A stretch of 64,000 nt of DNA from Synechococcus sp. A10-1-5-1. Its GTDB lineage: Bacteria; Cyanobacteriota; Cyanobacteriia; PCC-6307; Cyanobiaceae. This document shows positions 38,670 to 47,531 of this stretch, piece after piece (position 1 is the first letter of the stretch; every line of letters begins with the position of its first letter). Made by a program: the position numbers and the translations under genes. The stretch lies in contig NZ_CP096032.1 of the NCBI RefSeq assembly GCF_023115425.1, forward strand, positions 1,302,001 through 1,366,000, written 5' to 3'. The notes under the pieces were generated by a model. It worked only from the letters and a program-made list of their open reading frames with translations. It ran no database searches and was not told where the DNA came from.

Positions 38670-40642
38670 GCTGGCTGGTGCCATGGCGATCGCACCGCGA
38701 TTGGCGTTGGTGTGCGACACCACCCAGTGCGGCAGAAACAACCTGGCGCAGCGTGAAGCCATCGCACTGCGTTCTCGACGCTGACGAAACGCAAACCCTC
38801 TGGCTTCGAACAACGTCGCCCCTGAAGCGCGGCTGGTACCTGTTTGGCATCCGCCATCGCGGCGACAATCGCCGCTGCACCGGCTGGCTGGTCCCAGAGG
38901 GGCAGACCTCATTTCGGCAGGGCAGGCCGATGTATCCGGTGCGAAGGCGCTGGCGCGTTGTGCGTCTGCCGCACTCCGCCCATCTGCTGCTGGAACTCGA
39001 GCGGGTACAGCAGCCCCTGCGGCTAGACGAACTCTGGTTGCTGCGGATTCCAGCCTGGGATGCATGGCGGCGAATCCGGCGACGCCTCAAGGCTGCAGGC
39101 ACAAAACCCGAACTGTGGCGCCAGTACAACCAACTGCTCGCCGGCCAAGCCAGACGCCACGCACTCGTGCCCTATGAGCGCTGGCAACGCCTGGTGGAGC
39201 AGCCTGCGGTCGAGGCCCTGGCGCCGCTTTCAGCAGCAGAGCGAGACCAGTTCCACCTCTATGAATTCGGGGATCCCGCGCAACTCTTGCCTGCTGGCCA
39301 TTGGCTTGTTGCCACGCAGCCGGGGGTGACTCTTAAGGCATGGACCCTTCAGGCCGTTGCCGCAGCGCAGCGCCAGAAGCCAGGAGCGCAGCTGCTCTAC
39401 GGCGATGAAGACCAACTCACCCCAATGGGTGAGCGGCAGTGCCCTCAGTTCAAACCGGCCTGGAACCATGAGTTGTGCTGGTGCGATCCCCACTACAGCT
39501 CCTGCTGGTTTGTTGCCGCAGAACTCTGGAACCGATGGCTGGCCTCAGCACCCGCCCAATCTCCTGAAAGCTGGCAGCAACTGGTGTTGACCCTGCAGCA
39601 ACAGCTGAGCAACCCAATGGATCAGATCGGCCACATCCCGATGGTGCTGAGTCACCGCCAGGGAGCTTCTGTACAAGAACCGCTGAACCCGGAGCAACTC
39701 GAACCGTTCCTACCCCAAGGTGGCCAAGCCAGTGTGACTGCTGGTGGCCTGGGCTATCGCCTCCATTTCTCTCTCGCCAAGACCACCTGTCTCAGCGTGA
39801 TCATCCCGACGCGGGATCGACTGGAGCTGCTGCAGGCTTGTCTGAGCTCCATCGACAAGCACAATCCCGGCTGCCCGATCGAACTGGTGATTGCCGATAA
39901 CGGCAGCCGGGAGGTGCAAACCCTGCAATGGCTGCAGCAGTTTGGAGCGGCCAGCAGCCCCGAGCGGCGACAGGTGGTCGTGAAAGCGGCAGGGCCCTTC
40001 AACTATTCCGCCATCAACAATCTGGCGGTGCAACACAGCCAGGGATCGGTGCTGCTGTTGCTCAACAACGATGTGGAGTTCCTGCATCCAGGGTGGGGGT
40101 ACGAGCTGGCCTCCCAGGCCTTGCGGCCAGGCATCGGCTGTGTGGGGGCACAACTGCTCTATCCCGACCACACAATTCAGCACGCCGGTGTGGTGCTTGG
40201 GGTTGGTGGGCTAGCGGGCCATGGCCACCAGGATTTCCCAGGGGTTGCCAATGGATATCACAGACGCCTGCAACTGGCGCAGGAGGTGAGTGCGGTCACA
40301 GCGGCCTGCTTAGCCATCTCCCGCACAACCTGGGATGCGCTGGGGGGGCTGGATGCGCAGCAACTGGCTGTGAACTACAACGACGTGGATCTAGGCCTCA
40401 GGGCGCAAGCCCATGGCCTGCGCAACCTGTATCTGCCGCAGGTTCGGGCCATTCACCACGAATCGAAAAGCCGCGGCAGGCCCGAGGGGGCGGCATTCCG
40501 GCAATGGAGGCGCGAATGGAAGGTGATGGAGCAGCGATGGGGGGCTGAACTCATCCAAGACCAGGCCTATAGCCCCCACTGCAGCTTGGAGGCCGCTGAT
40601 TTCAGCCTGGCTCTGCGCAGCGGGGTGCCCCTGGTGCGCTGA
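38666..40642 (+). CDS. Large GT2 glycosyltransferase with N-terminal extension
   Basis: This is a 658-residue protein. The GT-A domain occupies about residues 375-630: LSVIIPTRDRLELLQACLSSI, ELVIADNGS, GPFNYSAINN, LLLNNDVEF (metal DxD-equivalent NDVE) and AACLAISRTTWDALGGLD, with NYNDVDLGLRAQAHG near the end. It is the long rhamnosyl/galactofuranosyl-type GT2 arrangement seen in O-antigen and capsule clusters. Residues 1-370 include a second, degenerate GT-like region (QLLYGDEDQLTPMGERQCPQFKP). The start is TTG 38666, coupled to kpsE. The 3' end overlaps the convergent GT by 41 bp. Confidence 0.85.
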   Translation: MSWLVPWRSHRDWRWCATPPSAAETTWRSVKPSHCVLDADETQTLWLRTTSPLKRGWYLFGIRHRGDNRRCTGWLVPEGQTSFRQGRPMYPVRRRWRVVRLPHSAHLLLELERVQQPLRLDELWLLRIPAWDAWRRIRRRLKAAGTKPELWRQYNQLLAGQARRHALVPYERWQRLVEQPAVEALAPLSAAERDQFHLYEFGDPAQLLPAGHWLVATQPGVTLKAWTLQAVAAAQRQKPGAQLLYGDEDQLTPMGERQCPQFKPAWNHELCWCDPHYSSCWFVAAELWNRWLASAPAQSPESWQQLVLTLQQQLSNPMDQIGHIPMVLSHRQGASVQEPLNPEQLEPFLPQGGQASVTAGGLGYRLHFSLAKTTCLSVIIPTRDRLELLQACLSSIDKHNPGCPIELVIADNGSREVQTLQWLQQFGAASSPERRQVVVKAAGPFNYSAINNLAVQHSQGSVLLLLNNDVEFLHPGWGYELASQALRPGIGCVGAQLLYPDHTIQHAGVVLGVGGLAGHGHQDFPGVANGYHRRLQLAQEVSAVTAACLAISRTTWDALGGLDAQQLAVNYNDVDLGLRAQAHGLRNLYLPQVRAIHHESKSRGRPEGAAFRQWRREWKVMEQRWGAELIQDQAYSPHCSLEAADFSLALRSGVPLVR

Positions 40643-43100
40643 GCAGACCCAGTTCGTCCAAGCGAGCGCGGTAACGCTGCCCGCAAGACGCAGCGGAGAA
40701 GCGATCGCGATAGCCAGCCGCCCAGGCGCGGGGAGGCAAGCCTTCTCTCTGACGGCGATCCACCACCGAACGGATCAGGCGGGCTGCTGCCGGTAAATCA
40801 GGCTCAGCCCAGTGTTGATCAGGCCAATGGGGATAGGCCCCGGGGGGCACAGGCACCAGGCTGTAGGGCACGGGATGGGCCAGGGGACCATCCCAGAAAT
40901 CAGTATTTCCGCTCCAGTTGGTGGCGATCACATCCAGCCCCAGTTGCAGGGCCTCCGCCAGGCCTCGGCCAAAACCCTCGGCGCGATGCAGGGAGAGAAA
41001 ACCATCGCAGCAGCCATAGAGAGAGAGAAGCTCATCACGGCTGAGGGTGGTTTCAATCAGCCGGATGCGTGGATCCAGTTGGCACTGGCGTTTGAGCTCC
41101 TCCCAGTCGCGGTGGGCTTCGCTGGGGGCATAGGTCTTGATCACCAGGCCCACATCCATTCGCTCGCCTCCGGCAAGGACCGGTGGGAACGCCTGCTGGA
41201 AGGCACGAATGCAGCCCCAGGGGTTCTTGCGCTCCAGGTGGGAGTTCAGATCAAAGCTGAAGCAGAACAACGTGGCCTCAGGATCGAGGTTGTGTTGCTG
41301 CCTTGCGGCCAAGCGCTGCACCGGTGCAAGCGGTTCAAGGCAATGGCCAGGAGGCTCAACGCAGAGCGGCATCACCCGCAGCGGCAACCGGGTGTGGGGC
41401 CTCAGGGCGTTGGCGATGTGGGCAGTTGAGACCCACACCTCATCCACATGCTTGAGGGCCGGCAACCAGGCCCTGGGCCAGGCCGGCAGCTCCCAGGGCC
41501 AGTAGCCAATCACGTAGCGCCCGGGAAGCGAGGCATGGCCCTGCTCGGATTCGAGCAAGCGCAGCAGCTCTTCAGGGGTGAGGCAAACCAGCGTGGTCGC
41601 AAAAGGGGCCTCCGGCTGAATCACCGCCTCAAGCGACAACTCGCGGCGATGGTCAAAGCTGCTTCCGGGAGCGAAATCCAGCACCACCGCGGGCACAGCG
41701 GCGGTGTGCAGGGCTGCGTAGGTGGTGCGCAGGTCTTCGCCGATGCCAAGGGCATAGCTGGCGTAGCCCACCAGGTTCACGCCAGGCAAGCCCGATGGCG
41801 TGGGCTTGCGCTTACGCTTAGGCCACAAGCGCCTGAACCTCGAGAGCGGGGGAAGATCAAAGATGGTGCTGTAGCTGGGCAAAGGCAGGGAGAGCGAATC
41901 CCAGTGCTGCTGCAGCCATTGCTGATAGGCCCGGGCATCCTTGCGGCGGTGCCAGCGCCCTTGGTGCTCAGGGCGCTGATCCCAGAGGGCCTGGCTCAGG
42001 CGACAGAGGCTGCTGCTGCGCCCAGGGCGAACCAGCCAGCGATAGAGCTCTATCGAGCGCGCATCGCCTCTAAACAGCTGGGGATATTCGCGCGTGCCGT
42101 GGGCAATAAGCCAATTGCAGAGCAGGCGCTCTTGCTCTGGCCGGTGGCAACCCAGGGCCAGTAGGTCAGGGCGGCCGCTCAGCAGGGTCTGAATCGCAAG
42201 GGGGAGCCCGCGATTCATCCGCTCCTGGCCGCGCGAGCGCCTTTGTTCAGCCCGAAACTGCTCACAATTCGCGAAGCAGGCCAGCTCGAGTGAAGCGGGA
42301 AGCGCGAGTGCCTCAAGGCATCGCCGATCTTGCTTGGCATTGACCTTTGGATGCGCATCAACGAGAGCACGGGCCGCGGTCTCAAGCCAATGGGGAGCCA
42401 CCGTTCCAGCCGTACGCAACAGCAACTGGGCGCATTCGAGATTCACGCGCAGCTGCTGGTTAGCAGTGATCGTGGCGACATGCAGACGCGTGGAGGCTTG
42501 CACCTGATCGATGAAGCCGATCGCATCTGGGGCCTGCTTGAAGATCCGCAACCAGAGGTCCAGATCAAAAGCGCAGCGCCAGTGGGGATCGAAGCCGCCC
42601 ACCTGCTCCAGCAACGAGCGCCGCAGCACCACGCTGGGCTGGCAGATGAAGCAATGCTCCTGGAAGCCAGCAAGGCCGACGGCAGGCGGCCGGCTGGGAT
42701 AGAGGCCTAGGAACCGTCCCTGGGCATCGATCTGCTGGCCGTGCCCGTACACCATCTGCAACGCAGGCTGCTGGCTGAAGACGGCCACGGCCCGCTGCAG
42801 GGCCCCTGGGGCATAACAGTCATCGGCATTGAGCCAACCGATCAGGTCACCCGTGGCGTGCGCGAGGGCCTGATTGAGGGCATCGGCAGGGCCCTGATCC
42901 GGCTTCGACCACCACAGCACCCGCGCATCGCGATTGGCCCAACCCTCCAGGCGCTCCAGGGTGGCGGTATCGGAACCGCCATCGGCGACAACCAGCTGCT
43001 GGAGCTCAGGCTGCGCCAAGGCGCTGACGATGGCTTCATCGAGAAACCTTCCGGGATTGAGGCAGGGCATCAACACAGACACCGCTGGGCGGGAGGCCAT
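40602..43100 (-). CDS. Bifunctional glycosyltransferase (GT2 plus GT4)
   Basis: This is an 832-residue fusion. The N-terminal GT2 (about 1-230) has SVLMPCLNPGRFLDEAI, VVADGGSD, QGPADALNQALAHATGDLIGWLNADD and a following FQEHCFICQPSVVLRRS. The C-terminal GT4 part (about 480-820) has VIGYWPWELPAWP, VWVSTAHIANAL, FCFSFDLNSHLERKNP and the donor motif GFLSLHRAEGFGRGLAEALQLG. It can probably add two different sugars. ATG 43100 is chosen at the start of GT2 similarity; the frame extends to 43382 antisense to the dioxygenase gene. Only 14 bp separate this start from that of the divergent gene. Confidence 0.88.
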   Translation of the reverse strand: MASRPAVSVLMPCLNPGRFLDEAIVSALAQPELQQLVVADGGSDTATLERLEGWANRDARVLWWSKPDQGPADALNQALAHATGDLIGWLNADDCYAPGALQRAVAVFSQQPALQMVYGHGQQIDAQGRFLGLYPSRPPAVGLAGFQEHCFICQPSVVLRRSLLEQVGGFDPHWRCAFDLDLWLRIFKQAPDAIGFIDQVQASTRLHVATITANQQLRVNLECAQLLLRTAGTVAPHWLETAARALVDAHPKVNAKQDRRCLEALALPASLELACFANCEQFRAEQRRSRGQERMNRGLPLAIQTLLSGRPDLLALGCHRPEQERLLCNWLIAHGTREYPQLFRGDARSIELYRWLVRPGRSSSLCRLSQALWDQRPEHQGRWHRRKDARAYQQWLQQHWDSLSLPLPSYSTIFDLPPLSRFRRLWPKRKRKPTPSGLPGVNLVGYASYALGIGEDLRTTYAALHTAAVPAVVLDFAPGSSFDHRRELSLEAVIQPEAPFATTLVCLTPEELLRLLESEQGHASLPGRYVIGYWPWELPAWPRAWLPALKHVDEVWVSTAHIANALRPHTRLPLRVMPLCVEPPGHCLEPLAPVQRLAARQQHNLDPEATLFCFSFDLNSHLERKNPWGCIRAFQQAFPPVLAGGERMDVGLVIKTYAPSEAHRDWEELKRQCQLDPRIRLIETTLSRDELLSLYGCCDGFLSLHRAEGFGRGLAEALQLGLDVIATNWSGNTDFWDGPLAHPVPYSLVPVPPGAYPHWPDQHWAEPDLPAAARLIRSVVDRRQREGLPPRAWAAGYRDRFSAASCGQRYRARLDELGLLSAPGAPRCAEPG

Positions 43101-43114
43101 GGCGCAGGCGTTCG

Positions 43115-44926
43115 ATGCGGGCCTCTCTATTCTCAAGGCACGACCTGGACTGCGCTTTGGGAGCCGATCGAAGCCGACCGCTGATCGATCGCAGCGACTG
43201 CCTCGAGCTGGTTGCAACGGGCGTCTTTGGCACCCACAGCGGCCGGGCCCTGCAGCTGCACCGGCAGGGCTTCTGCCTGCTACGCCCCAAGGATCCCCAG
43301 TGGCTGAGCCTGCTGGATCAGGTGCGACTGCAGCTGGAGACTCTGGTGGATTTGAGCCTCTGGCGCACAGGGGCAGATGCACGCATCCGCATTAGCGAGG
43401 GCTGGCGCAACCCAGGCACACCGGCGGTGAAGGCCCTGGCCTTGCATCCGGAAATCCTGGATGTCTTGCGCTGCTGCTACGGGCGGGAACCGTTTGCCTT
43501 TCAAACCCTGAACTTCCCGGTGGGCAGCAACCAGCCCATCCACAGCGATGCCACCCACTTCCACAGCGAACCCGAGGGGTTCATGGCTGGGGTGTGGGTG
43601 GCTTTAGAGGACGTGACGCCAGACGCGGGGCCTTTGCTGGTCTGCCCCGGCAGCCACCGCTTGCCCTACGTTTCCGCCGCTGACTTGGGGCTCACACGCG
43701 AGCAGATCCAAGCCGAAGCCCATCCCCAACGGCTGTTTGAGCCCTACTGGCAGGAGCAACTCCAACAGGGGGGATTCGAACCCGAACCGTTCCTGGCCAA
43801 GCGAGGCGATGTGCTGATCTGGCACGCCAACCTGCTGCATGGCGGTGCGCCGGTGATCGATCACCAGCTGAGCCGCTGGAGCCAGGTGAGCCACTACCTA
43901 TTTGAAGGCTGCCGCTTCTGCTCGCCGATGCAGAGCTTCGGGCAGGGGCGCAGGCGCTGGAAACAGCAACGGGATCTGGCCACGGGCCAGTGGCGCCCCA
44001 CCCCCGCCCAACGCCTGAAGCAGTTGATCCTGCCGGCACAGCCCGTTGTGAAGAGCAGCCCCAAACCAAAGGCCCTCGATCTCAGCGGCTGCCCCTTGAT
44101 CGATGCGCCCCACTGCGAAGCACTGGCGGCGTCTGGCTGCTTTGGTGAGCACACCAAGCTGGCCCTGGAGCTACACCACCAGGGTTTCGGGACGTTGAAG
44201 CTGCAAGATCCCCACTGGCTGGATCTAGTGGATCAACTACGGGGTGATCTGGAGCCCCTGGTGGATCTAGAAGCCTTGTCACAAGGCCGCTTGCCGCCTC
44301 AGCGCTTTCAGGACGCCTGGTTGCATCTGGGGATCGAGCGGGTGCGGCAGCTGGCCTGCCACCCCGAGATTCTGGCGGCATTGCGAGTGCTCTATGGGCG
44401 CGATCCGTTTCCCTTTCAAACACTCAATTTCCCAAACGGCACGGCGCAGCACTTCCATAGCGACGCGGTGCATTTCCATAGCCTGCCCCACGGATTCATG
44501 TGCGGCATCTGGGTGGCCCTGGAAGACATCCAGGCTGACGCTGGCCCGTTGCTCTATTACCCCGGCAGCCACCGCGAGCCCTATCTGAGCGCCCGAGATC
44601 TAGGGATCAGTAAGGAGAATCTCAAGGCGGAGATAGCCCCACAGCGGTTGTTCGAGCCGCACTGGCGGAACCTAGTGCAGCACAAAGGATATCGAGAGGA
44701 CGTGTTCCTTGCGCGCAAAGGGGAGGTGCTGATCTGGCACGCCAACTTGCTGCACGGGGGCTCCGCTGTGTGCAACAAGCGCCGCAGCCGCTGGAGCCAG
44801 GTTAGCCACTACTACTTCCGAGGGTGTGGCTACACCACACCGCTGCTGCACACCAGCGATGCCGATCTCCTAGGCGACCAGTGGCGGCTGTCGCCGCTCG
44901 ATCTAAGCGAGGATGGCCGGAGGTAG
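43115..44926 (+). CDS. Tandem PhyH (phytanoyl-CoA dioxygenase-like) protein
   Basis: This 603-residue protein is an internal duplication of an Fe(II)/2-oxoglutarate dioxygenase domain: copy 1 at about 25-300, copy 2 at about 325-600. Each has LNFP, HSDATHFHS or HSDAVHFHS (the HxD iron ligands), GxWVALEDV/I, DAGPL, CPGSH or YPGSH and WHANLLHGG (distal His), plus SRWSQVSHY (2OG-contacting Arg region). Both copies keep their ligands, so both may be active. Likely work is hydroxylation of a sugar or glycan-linked group, but the substrate is unknown. The short distance to the divergent GT start leaves little promoter space. Confidence 0.88.
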   Translation: MRASLFSRHDLDCALGADRSRPLIDRSDCLELVATGVFGTHSGRALQLHRQGFCLLRPKDPQWLSLLDQVRLQLETLVDLSLWRTGADARIRISEGWRNPGTPAVKALALHPEILDVLRCCYGREPFAFQTLNFPVGSNQPIHSDATHFHSEPEGFMAGVWVALEDVTPDAGPLLVCPGSHRLPYVSAADLGLTREQIQAEAHPQRLFEPYWQEQLQQGGFEPEPFLAKRGDVLIWHANLLHGGAPVIDHQLSRWSQVSHYLFEGCRFCSPMQSFGQGRRRWKQQRDLATGQWRPTPAQRLKQLILPAQPVVKSSPKPKALDLSGCPLIDAPHCEALAASGCFGEHTKLALELHHQGFGTLKLQDPHWLDLVDQLRGDLEPLVDLEALSQGRLPPQRFQDAWLHLGIERVRQLACHPEILAALRVLYGRDPFPFQTLNFPNGTAQHFHSDAVHFHSLPHGFMCGIWVALEDIQADAGPLLYYPGSHREPYLSARDLGISKENLKAEIAPQRLFEPHWRNLVQHKGYREDVFLARKGEVLIWHANLLHGGSAVCNKRRSRWSQVSHYYFRGCGYTTPLLHTSDADLLGDQWRLSPLDLSEDGRR

Positions 44927-44928
44927 GA

Positions 44929-45852
44929 ATGACTATGGGCAGCAAACGGCGGCGCTTGAAGCGTTATCTGGGGCTCAAACACGATGGTGATGGCGGCCAT
45001 CAAGGCGGCATCGAACATCTGTTGCCGGGGCGCCTCTCGGGTTGGGTGTTTGGGGCCTCTGAGCCCTTCCATGAGGTGCGGCTGCTGGTGGGCGCCCACC
45101 TGATCGCGCGGGCCGAGGTCGACCAGAGCCGCCCCGATGTCTGCGAACAATTGGGCAGAGAGGGAACTCCAGGGTTTTCGCTGGCCTTGCCCGCGGAGTT
45201 GCCTCCCCTGGATTGGAGCCAGCCAGCGCGGCTGCTGGCGCTCAGCGCCGATGGCCGCCATCAGGCGGATCTGAGACTGATTGGCAAGAAGGCAGACACC
45301 TCAGTGGAGCTAAGTCAGCTGCTCCAGAGTGATGCTCTGGGGCTTGAAGGGCACTTTGATGGGCTCGTGGGTGGCCAATTACAAGGCTGGGCTGCGCGAC
45401 GCGGCCAAGCGAAGCCAGCCCAGATCTGGCTGCAGGCAGTAGGTCGGGAACCCATCTCGATTGAGTGCCAGCAATGGCGGGAGGGGATGGCGGAGCGCTG
45501 CGGCTTCCAGCTGAGCCTGAGCACTCTTCCCGCCAGCTGGAGTGGAAGCGAGCTGTGGTGCAGCTTTGATCCTGCGGGGATGTATCGCTTACCGCAGGAG
45601 CAAGAGGTGGTGGTGCCTGAGCGTGCAGCGAGCACGCAACTCATGCCGATGGGTGCAGCAAGCCACAACGAACAGATGCAGAACGCACCGAAGCATCTAC
45701 AAAGCCACTGGCAGGCCTTGGAAGATTTCCGTCTTTTCCTCGACGGTCTCGAGCAAGAACTCAACCGCCGCGATGGCATCAGGAGCCAGCAAACCCAGGC
45801 GAAACCTCTACGCGCTGGATGGGTTGGGCGACTACTCAGGCCAGCGCGCTAG
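44929..45852 (+). CDS. Glycan-locus module protein with two repeated beta domains
   Basis: This 307-residue protein has two related modules. The first (about 25-110) shows LPGRLSGWVFGASEPFHEV, an Asp-Gln-Ser-Arg-Pro-Asp-Val turn and PGFSLALP. The second (about 140-230) shows GGQLQGWAARRGQAKPAQI and CGFQLSLS. Such G-W / R-D-L / G-F-F modules recur as add-on domains in bacterial glycosyltransferases; their function is unknown and carbohydrate contact is inference. A helical tail (about 265-295) follows. The ATG at 44929 has a clear GGAGG five bases upstream. It converges on the coiled-coil gene with a 4-bp overlap. Confidence 0.6.
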   Translation: MTMGSKRRRLKRYLGLKHDGDGGHQGGIEHLLPGRLSGWVFGASEPFHEVRLLVGAHLIARAEVDQSRPDVCEQLGREGTPGFSLALPAELPPLDWSQPARLLALSADGRHQADLRLIGKKADTSVELSQLLQSDALGLEGHFDGLVGGQLQGWAARRGQAKPAQIWLQAVGREPISIECQQWREGMAERCGFQLSLSTLPASWSGSELWCSFDPAGMYRLPQEQEVVVPERAASTQLMPMGAASHNEQMQNAPKHLQSHWQALEDFRLFLDGLEQELNRRDGIRSQQTQAKPLRAGWVGRLLRPAR

Positions 45853-47531
45853 CGCTTGATGGCCCGCTGCAGCAGGGCCGCAGCGCGGCTCAAGCTGGAG
45901 GCATAGCTGCTAAGAAGAGCTTCTGTCTGCACTGCCGCCGTTGGAAGAGCGGGGGGCAACACTTCCACCGCAAAACGTTCGGCAGGAGCAAAAGCCGCCG
46001 CTTCTGGAAGAAGCCTGACCATCAAAGCCTGCGCTCGGAGCAATTGATCCTGTTGGGCAGCCGCCAATTGTTCAGCCCCACGGGACTGCAAGAAGTAGTA
46101 CTCCAGCTCGTCCTTGACATGCTGCAACTGCAGCAGCGTCAGCTCCGCCTCTGCTAACGCCTCCTGCTTTTTCTGCATCTCCTCATCACGGGACTTCTGT
46201 ACTTCCGCCAGCGACTTGACCTGCGCGCACAGTTCCTCTTTCATCGCCTTGAGCTGGACCTCAGCCTCTTGATCCTTCAGTAAATACAGCTCCAGTTCTC
46301 CCTGAACTTGATGCAACTGCAAAAGCATTAGTCCTGCCTCTTCTGAAGCCTGCTGCAGCGCCTCGGCCTGCGCAGCGAATTGTTGCCTGAGGTCTGTGGC
46401 GCTTTGCTCCGCAGCAGCCTTCTCTTTCCCGGCAGCATCGCGCTCGGCCTTGAGCGCGTCCAGCTCGGCTTGGAAACCCTGCAGCTTGGCGACCTGTTCT
46501 TCACGAGCTTGTTCGGCCTGCTGCAGCGCCTCGGCCTGCGCAGCGAATTGTTGCCTGAGGTCTGTGGCGCTTTGCTCCGCAGCAGCCTTCTCTTTCCCGG
46601 CAGCATCGCGCTCGGCCTTGAGCGCGTCCAGCTCGGCTTGGAAACCCTGCAGCTTGGCGACCTGTTCTTCACGAGCTTGTTCGGCCTGCTGCAGCGCCTC
46701 GGCCTGCGCAGCGAATTGTTGCCTGAGGTCTGTGGCGCTTTGCTCCGCAGCAGCCTTCTCTTTCCCGGCAGCATCGCGCTCGGCCTTGAGCGCGTCCAGC
46801 TCGGCTTGGAAACCCTGCAGCTTGGCGACCTGTTCTTCACGAGCTTGTTCGGCCTGCTGCAGCGCCTCGGCCTGCGCAGCGAATTGTTGCCTGAGATCTG
46901 TGGCGCTTTGCTCCGCAGCAGCCTTCTCTTTCCCGGCAGCATCGCGCTCGGCCTTGAGCGCGTCCAGCTCGGCTTGGAAACCCCGCAGCTTGGCGACCTG
47001 TTCTTCACGAGCTTGTTCGGCCTGCTGCAGCGCCTCGGCCTGGGCAGCGAATTGTTGCCTGAGGTCTGTGGCGCTTTGCTCCGCAGCAGCCTTCTCTTTC
47101 CCGGCAGCATCGCGCTCGGCCTTGAGCGCGTCCAGCTCGGCTTGGAAACCCTGCAGCTTGGCGACCTGTTCTTCACGAGCTTGTTCGGCCTGCTGCAGCG
47201 CCTCGGCCTGCGCAGCGAATTGTTGCCTGAGATCTGTGGCGCTTTGCTCCGCAGCAGCCTTCTCTTTCCCGGCAGCATCGCGCTCGGCCTTGAGCGCGTC
47301 CAGCTCGGCTTGGAAACCCCGCAGCTTGGCGACCTGTTCTTCACGAGCTTGTTCGGCCTGCTGCAGCGCCTCGGCCTGGGCGACCAGAAGCTTCTCCTGC
47401 TCTTCCTTTTCCTTCTCCCAGGTCTCCAAGCGCTTCTCACCAATTTCCCGCAGCTCCCGGTAGCTGTTTTCAAGGACTGTGAGGCTCCGATGGATCGCTA
47501 GAGAGTCCACGTCGAGAATGCTTTCATTCAT
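45849..47531 (-). CDS. Coiled-coil protein with six 56-residue tandem repeats
   Basis: This 560-residue helical protein has no membrane segment. Residues 1-50 lead into six contiguous copies (51-386) of a 56-residue unit that starts AQAEALQQAEQAREEQVAKL. The unit is exactly eight heptads, so its Leu/Phe/Ala core positions stay in register across units. After the repeats, two copies of an LLQLxxVxxELExYxL pattern (about 401-418 and 464-481) precede a less helical C-terminus rich in Ala and Leu. I have seen that pattern before in proteins of bacterial glycan loci, by recollection only. It lies between glycosyltransferases and methyltransferases. A scaffolding or length-setting role is inference. 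ATG 47531 overlaps the divergent methyltransferase ATG. Confidence 0.75.
   Translation of the reverse strand: MNESILDVDSLAIHRSLTVLENSYRELREIGEKRLETWEKEKEEQEKLLVAQAEALQQAEQAREEQVAKLRGFQAELDALKAERDAAGKEKAAAEQSATDLRQQFAAQAEALQQAEQAREEQVAKLQGFQAELDALKAERDAAGKEKAAAEQSATDLRQQFAAQAEALQQAEQAREEQVAKLRGFQAELDALKAERDAAGKEKAAAEQSATDLRQQFAAQAEALQQAEQAREEQVAKLQGFQAELDALKAERDAAGKEKAAAEQSATDLRQQFAAQAEALQQAEQAREEQVAKLQGFQAELDALKAERDAAGKEKAAAEQSATDLRQQFAAQAEALQQAEQAREEQVAKLQGFQAELDALKAERDAAGKEKAAAEQSATDLRQQFAAQAEALQQASEEAGLMLLQLHQVQGELELYLLKDQEAEVQLKAMKEELCAQVKSLAEVQKSRDEEMQKKQEALAEAELTLLQLQHVKDELEYYFLQSRGAEQLAAAQQDQLLRAQALMVRLLPEAAAFAPAERFAVEVLPPALPTAAVQTEALLSSYASSLSRAAALLQRAIKR
46374..47381 (-). repeat. Six tandem 168-bp coding repeats
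   Basis: Six perfect-length units of 168 bp run from 47381 down to 46374 (units 47214-47381, 47046-47213, 46878-47045, 46710-46877, 46542-46709, 46374-46541). They differ at only a few bases: a GAT/GAC Asp codon, a CGG/CAG-type change giving Arg or Gln before Gly-Phe, and one G/C near the unit boundary. Units 1 and 3 carry Arg; units 2, 4, 5 and 6 carry Gln. Because 168 is a multiple of 3, several other frames are also open across the array; these are not genes. Confidence 0.97.

Noticed and set aside
46374-47381. CRISPR-like array
   Set aside because: Units are 168 bp, contiguous and coding, with no spacers.
46380-47501. Long plus-strand frames opposite the coiled-coil repeats
   Set aside because: The 168-bp unit is a multiple of 3, so any frame without a stop in one unit stays open through all six. 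The coiled-coil frame has the heptad pattern, unique ends and a sensible start; the others are repeats of meaningless sequence.
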